A stretch of 64,000 bases of DNA. It comes from Desulforadius tongensis (lineage in GTDB: Bacteria > Bacillota > Desulfotomaculia > Desulfotomaculales > Desulfohalotomaculaceae). Within the stretch, counting starts at the first letter, position 1; every line of letters begins with the position of its first letter. Below, piece after piece: positions 63,355-64,000 of the stretch. Location: NCBI RefSeq assembly GCF_016907915.1, contig NZ_JAFBCW010000004.1:48544-112543 (forward strand), given 5' to 3'. The notes under the pieces were generated by a model that searched no databases, had not been told where the DNA came from, and saw nothing but the letters and a program-made list of their open reading frames with translations. The position numbers were made by a program, and so were the translations under genes.

Positions 63355-64000
63355 TGGACTGTCAACAGTAAACTAGACAACTTTTTTAAGGTACGCAAGT
63401 TTATATTGTATAGGCGTCATATAATCAAGTGTACTATGAATTCGAACATGGTTATACCAATAAACATAGTTATCTAGCTCGTTGGTTAGTTCTTCTAAAT
63501 TATCAAAATGACGGCCGTTTACAAACTCTGTTTTAAAGATTTTAAACATGGCTTCTGCCACTGCATTATCATAAGGGCAGCCTTTCATGCTTAGCGATCT
63601 TTTAATATTAAAGGTATCCAGTGCATCGTCAATAAGTTTATTTTTAAACTCATTGCCACGGTCGGTATGAAACAGGCATATCCGGTTTAGATTGCCTTTA
63701 ATTGTGGATATGGCCCGGTATACCAATGATGCATCTTTATTAGTACCGGCACTGTACCCAATAATTTCTCTGTTAAAGAGATCAACTAATAAACATACAT
63801 AATTCTAGGACATGCCGACGCGTACATATGTTAAATCGCTAACCACTACTGACAGGTGTTCTTTTTGTTTAAATTGTCTATTGAGTTCGCTTGGTACCAG
63901 GGATTGGGAGTGTAAATTATTTTGTGTAAATGGGTAATTCCGTTGAATAATGGTTAACCTTATAATGGCTCTTACCCTCTGGGAGGATAGGGCTCTGCTG
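63355..64000 (-). mobile_element. IS3-family insertion sequence, right part (continues past window)
   Basis: The right inverted repeat begins TGGACTGTCAACAGTAAACTAGACA at 63355, the typical TG...AGACA form of IS3-family ends. The transposase OrfB follows on the minus strand. The left end lies beyond 64000. Confidence 0.8.
63373..64000 (-). pseudogene. IS3-family transposase OrfB with premature stop
   Basis: The integrase-core frame runs from the window edge as SRALSSQRVRAIIRL...VSDLTYVRVGMS, hits TAG at 63805-63807, and continues NYVCLLVDLFNREIIGYS... to HTDRGNEF, NAVAEAMFKIFKTEF and YNHVRIHSTLDYMTP, stop 63373. The family has Trp (TGG) at the stop position, so one G-to-A change killed the gene. 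All visible DDE motif parts are otherwise kept: Asp in SDLTYV and in HTDRGNEF, and Glu in AEAMFKIFKTE. It is probably transposable only in trans. Confidence 0.85.

Noticed and set aside
1..64000. tRNA or rRNA genes
   Set aside because: No cloverleaf-like segment with tRNA box sequences and no rRNA-like stretch was noticed on either strand; this is a reading by eye, not a covariance search.

Overview
The window reads as chromosomal DNA of a low-GC, anaerobic, endospore-forming Firmicute, probably a Clostridia of the Peptococcaceae / Desulfotomaculum type. The clues are an alpha/beta-type SASP, a SpoVK-like AAA protein, the Firmicutes order glnR-ynbB-spoVK-hfq-miaA-mutL-mutS-miaB, LexA, a Wolinella-type fumarate reductase next to a two-subunit class I fumarase, and a choline-fermenting glycyl-radical microcompartment. 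The genus is inference.

Layout. 1-4.4 kb: C4-dicarboxylate genes (partial flavoprotein frdA, cytochrome b frdC, fumarase beta and alpha, the alpha subunit probably starting at an ATT codon) and a PAS/sigma-54 activator. 4.4-5.2 kb: lexA with its SOS operator. 5.2-8.95 kb: an accessory island held between the two ends of a gutted IS3-family element. That element sits in the loop of what looks like the shared lexA/merR terminator, and inside are tandemly duplicated, partly broken genes for exported proteins. 8.97-23.6 kb: a housekeeping block on the minus strand (MerR/GlnR-like regulator, YnbB, SpoVK-like AAA, Hfq, MiaA, methyltransferase, MutL, deacetylase-family protein, HyuA-like protein, MutS, YlbF, MiaB). 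23.7-33.6 kb: amylomaltase and neopullulanase, SASP, several small proteins, an acyl-CoA synthetase, MinC and an ADP-ribose pyrophosphatase.

33.8-55 kb is a complete choline-utilisation (cut) bacterial microcompartment locus. A PocR-domain histidine kinase and an AraC-type response regulator lie at one end. The locus encodes CutC and its activase CutD, two acylating aldehyde dehydrogenases, an iron alcohol dehydrogenase, the phosphotransacylase PduL, EutP- and EutQ-like proteins, a PduS/PduT electron-transfer pair, EutJ- and EutT-like proteins, a DMT transporter, one pentameric vertex protein and seven BMC-domain shell proteins. A LicA-like choline kinase is divergent from the start of the operon. 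The expected chemistry is choline to trimethylamine plus acetaldehyde inside the shell, then acetaldehyde to ethanol and acetyl-CoA, acetyl phosphate and acetate. The second aldehyde dehydrogenase has serine at the position of the catalytic cysteine.

55-64 kb is an accessory region: a DUF4825-like membrane protein beside a decayed Rhs tip, then an apparent operon of a frameshifted XRE regulator, an AAA+ ATPase, a subtilisin-like protease and a caspase-like protease. The ATPase/subtilase pair resembles the IetAS system; the added caspase makes a two-protease cassette that is the best candidate for an undescribed system here. The window ends inside a defective IS3-family transposase.
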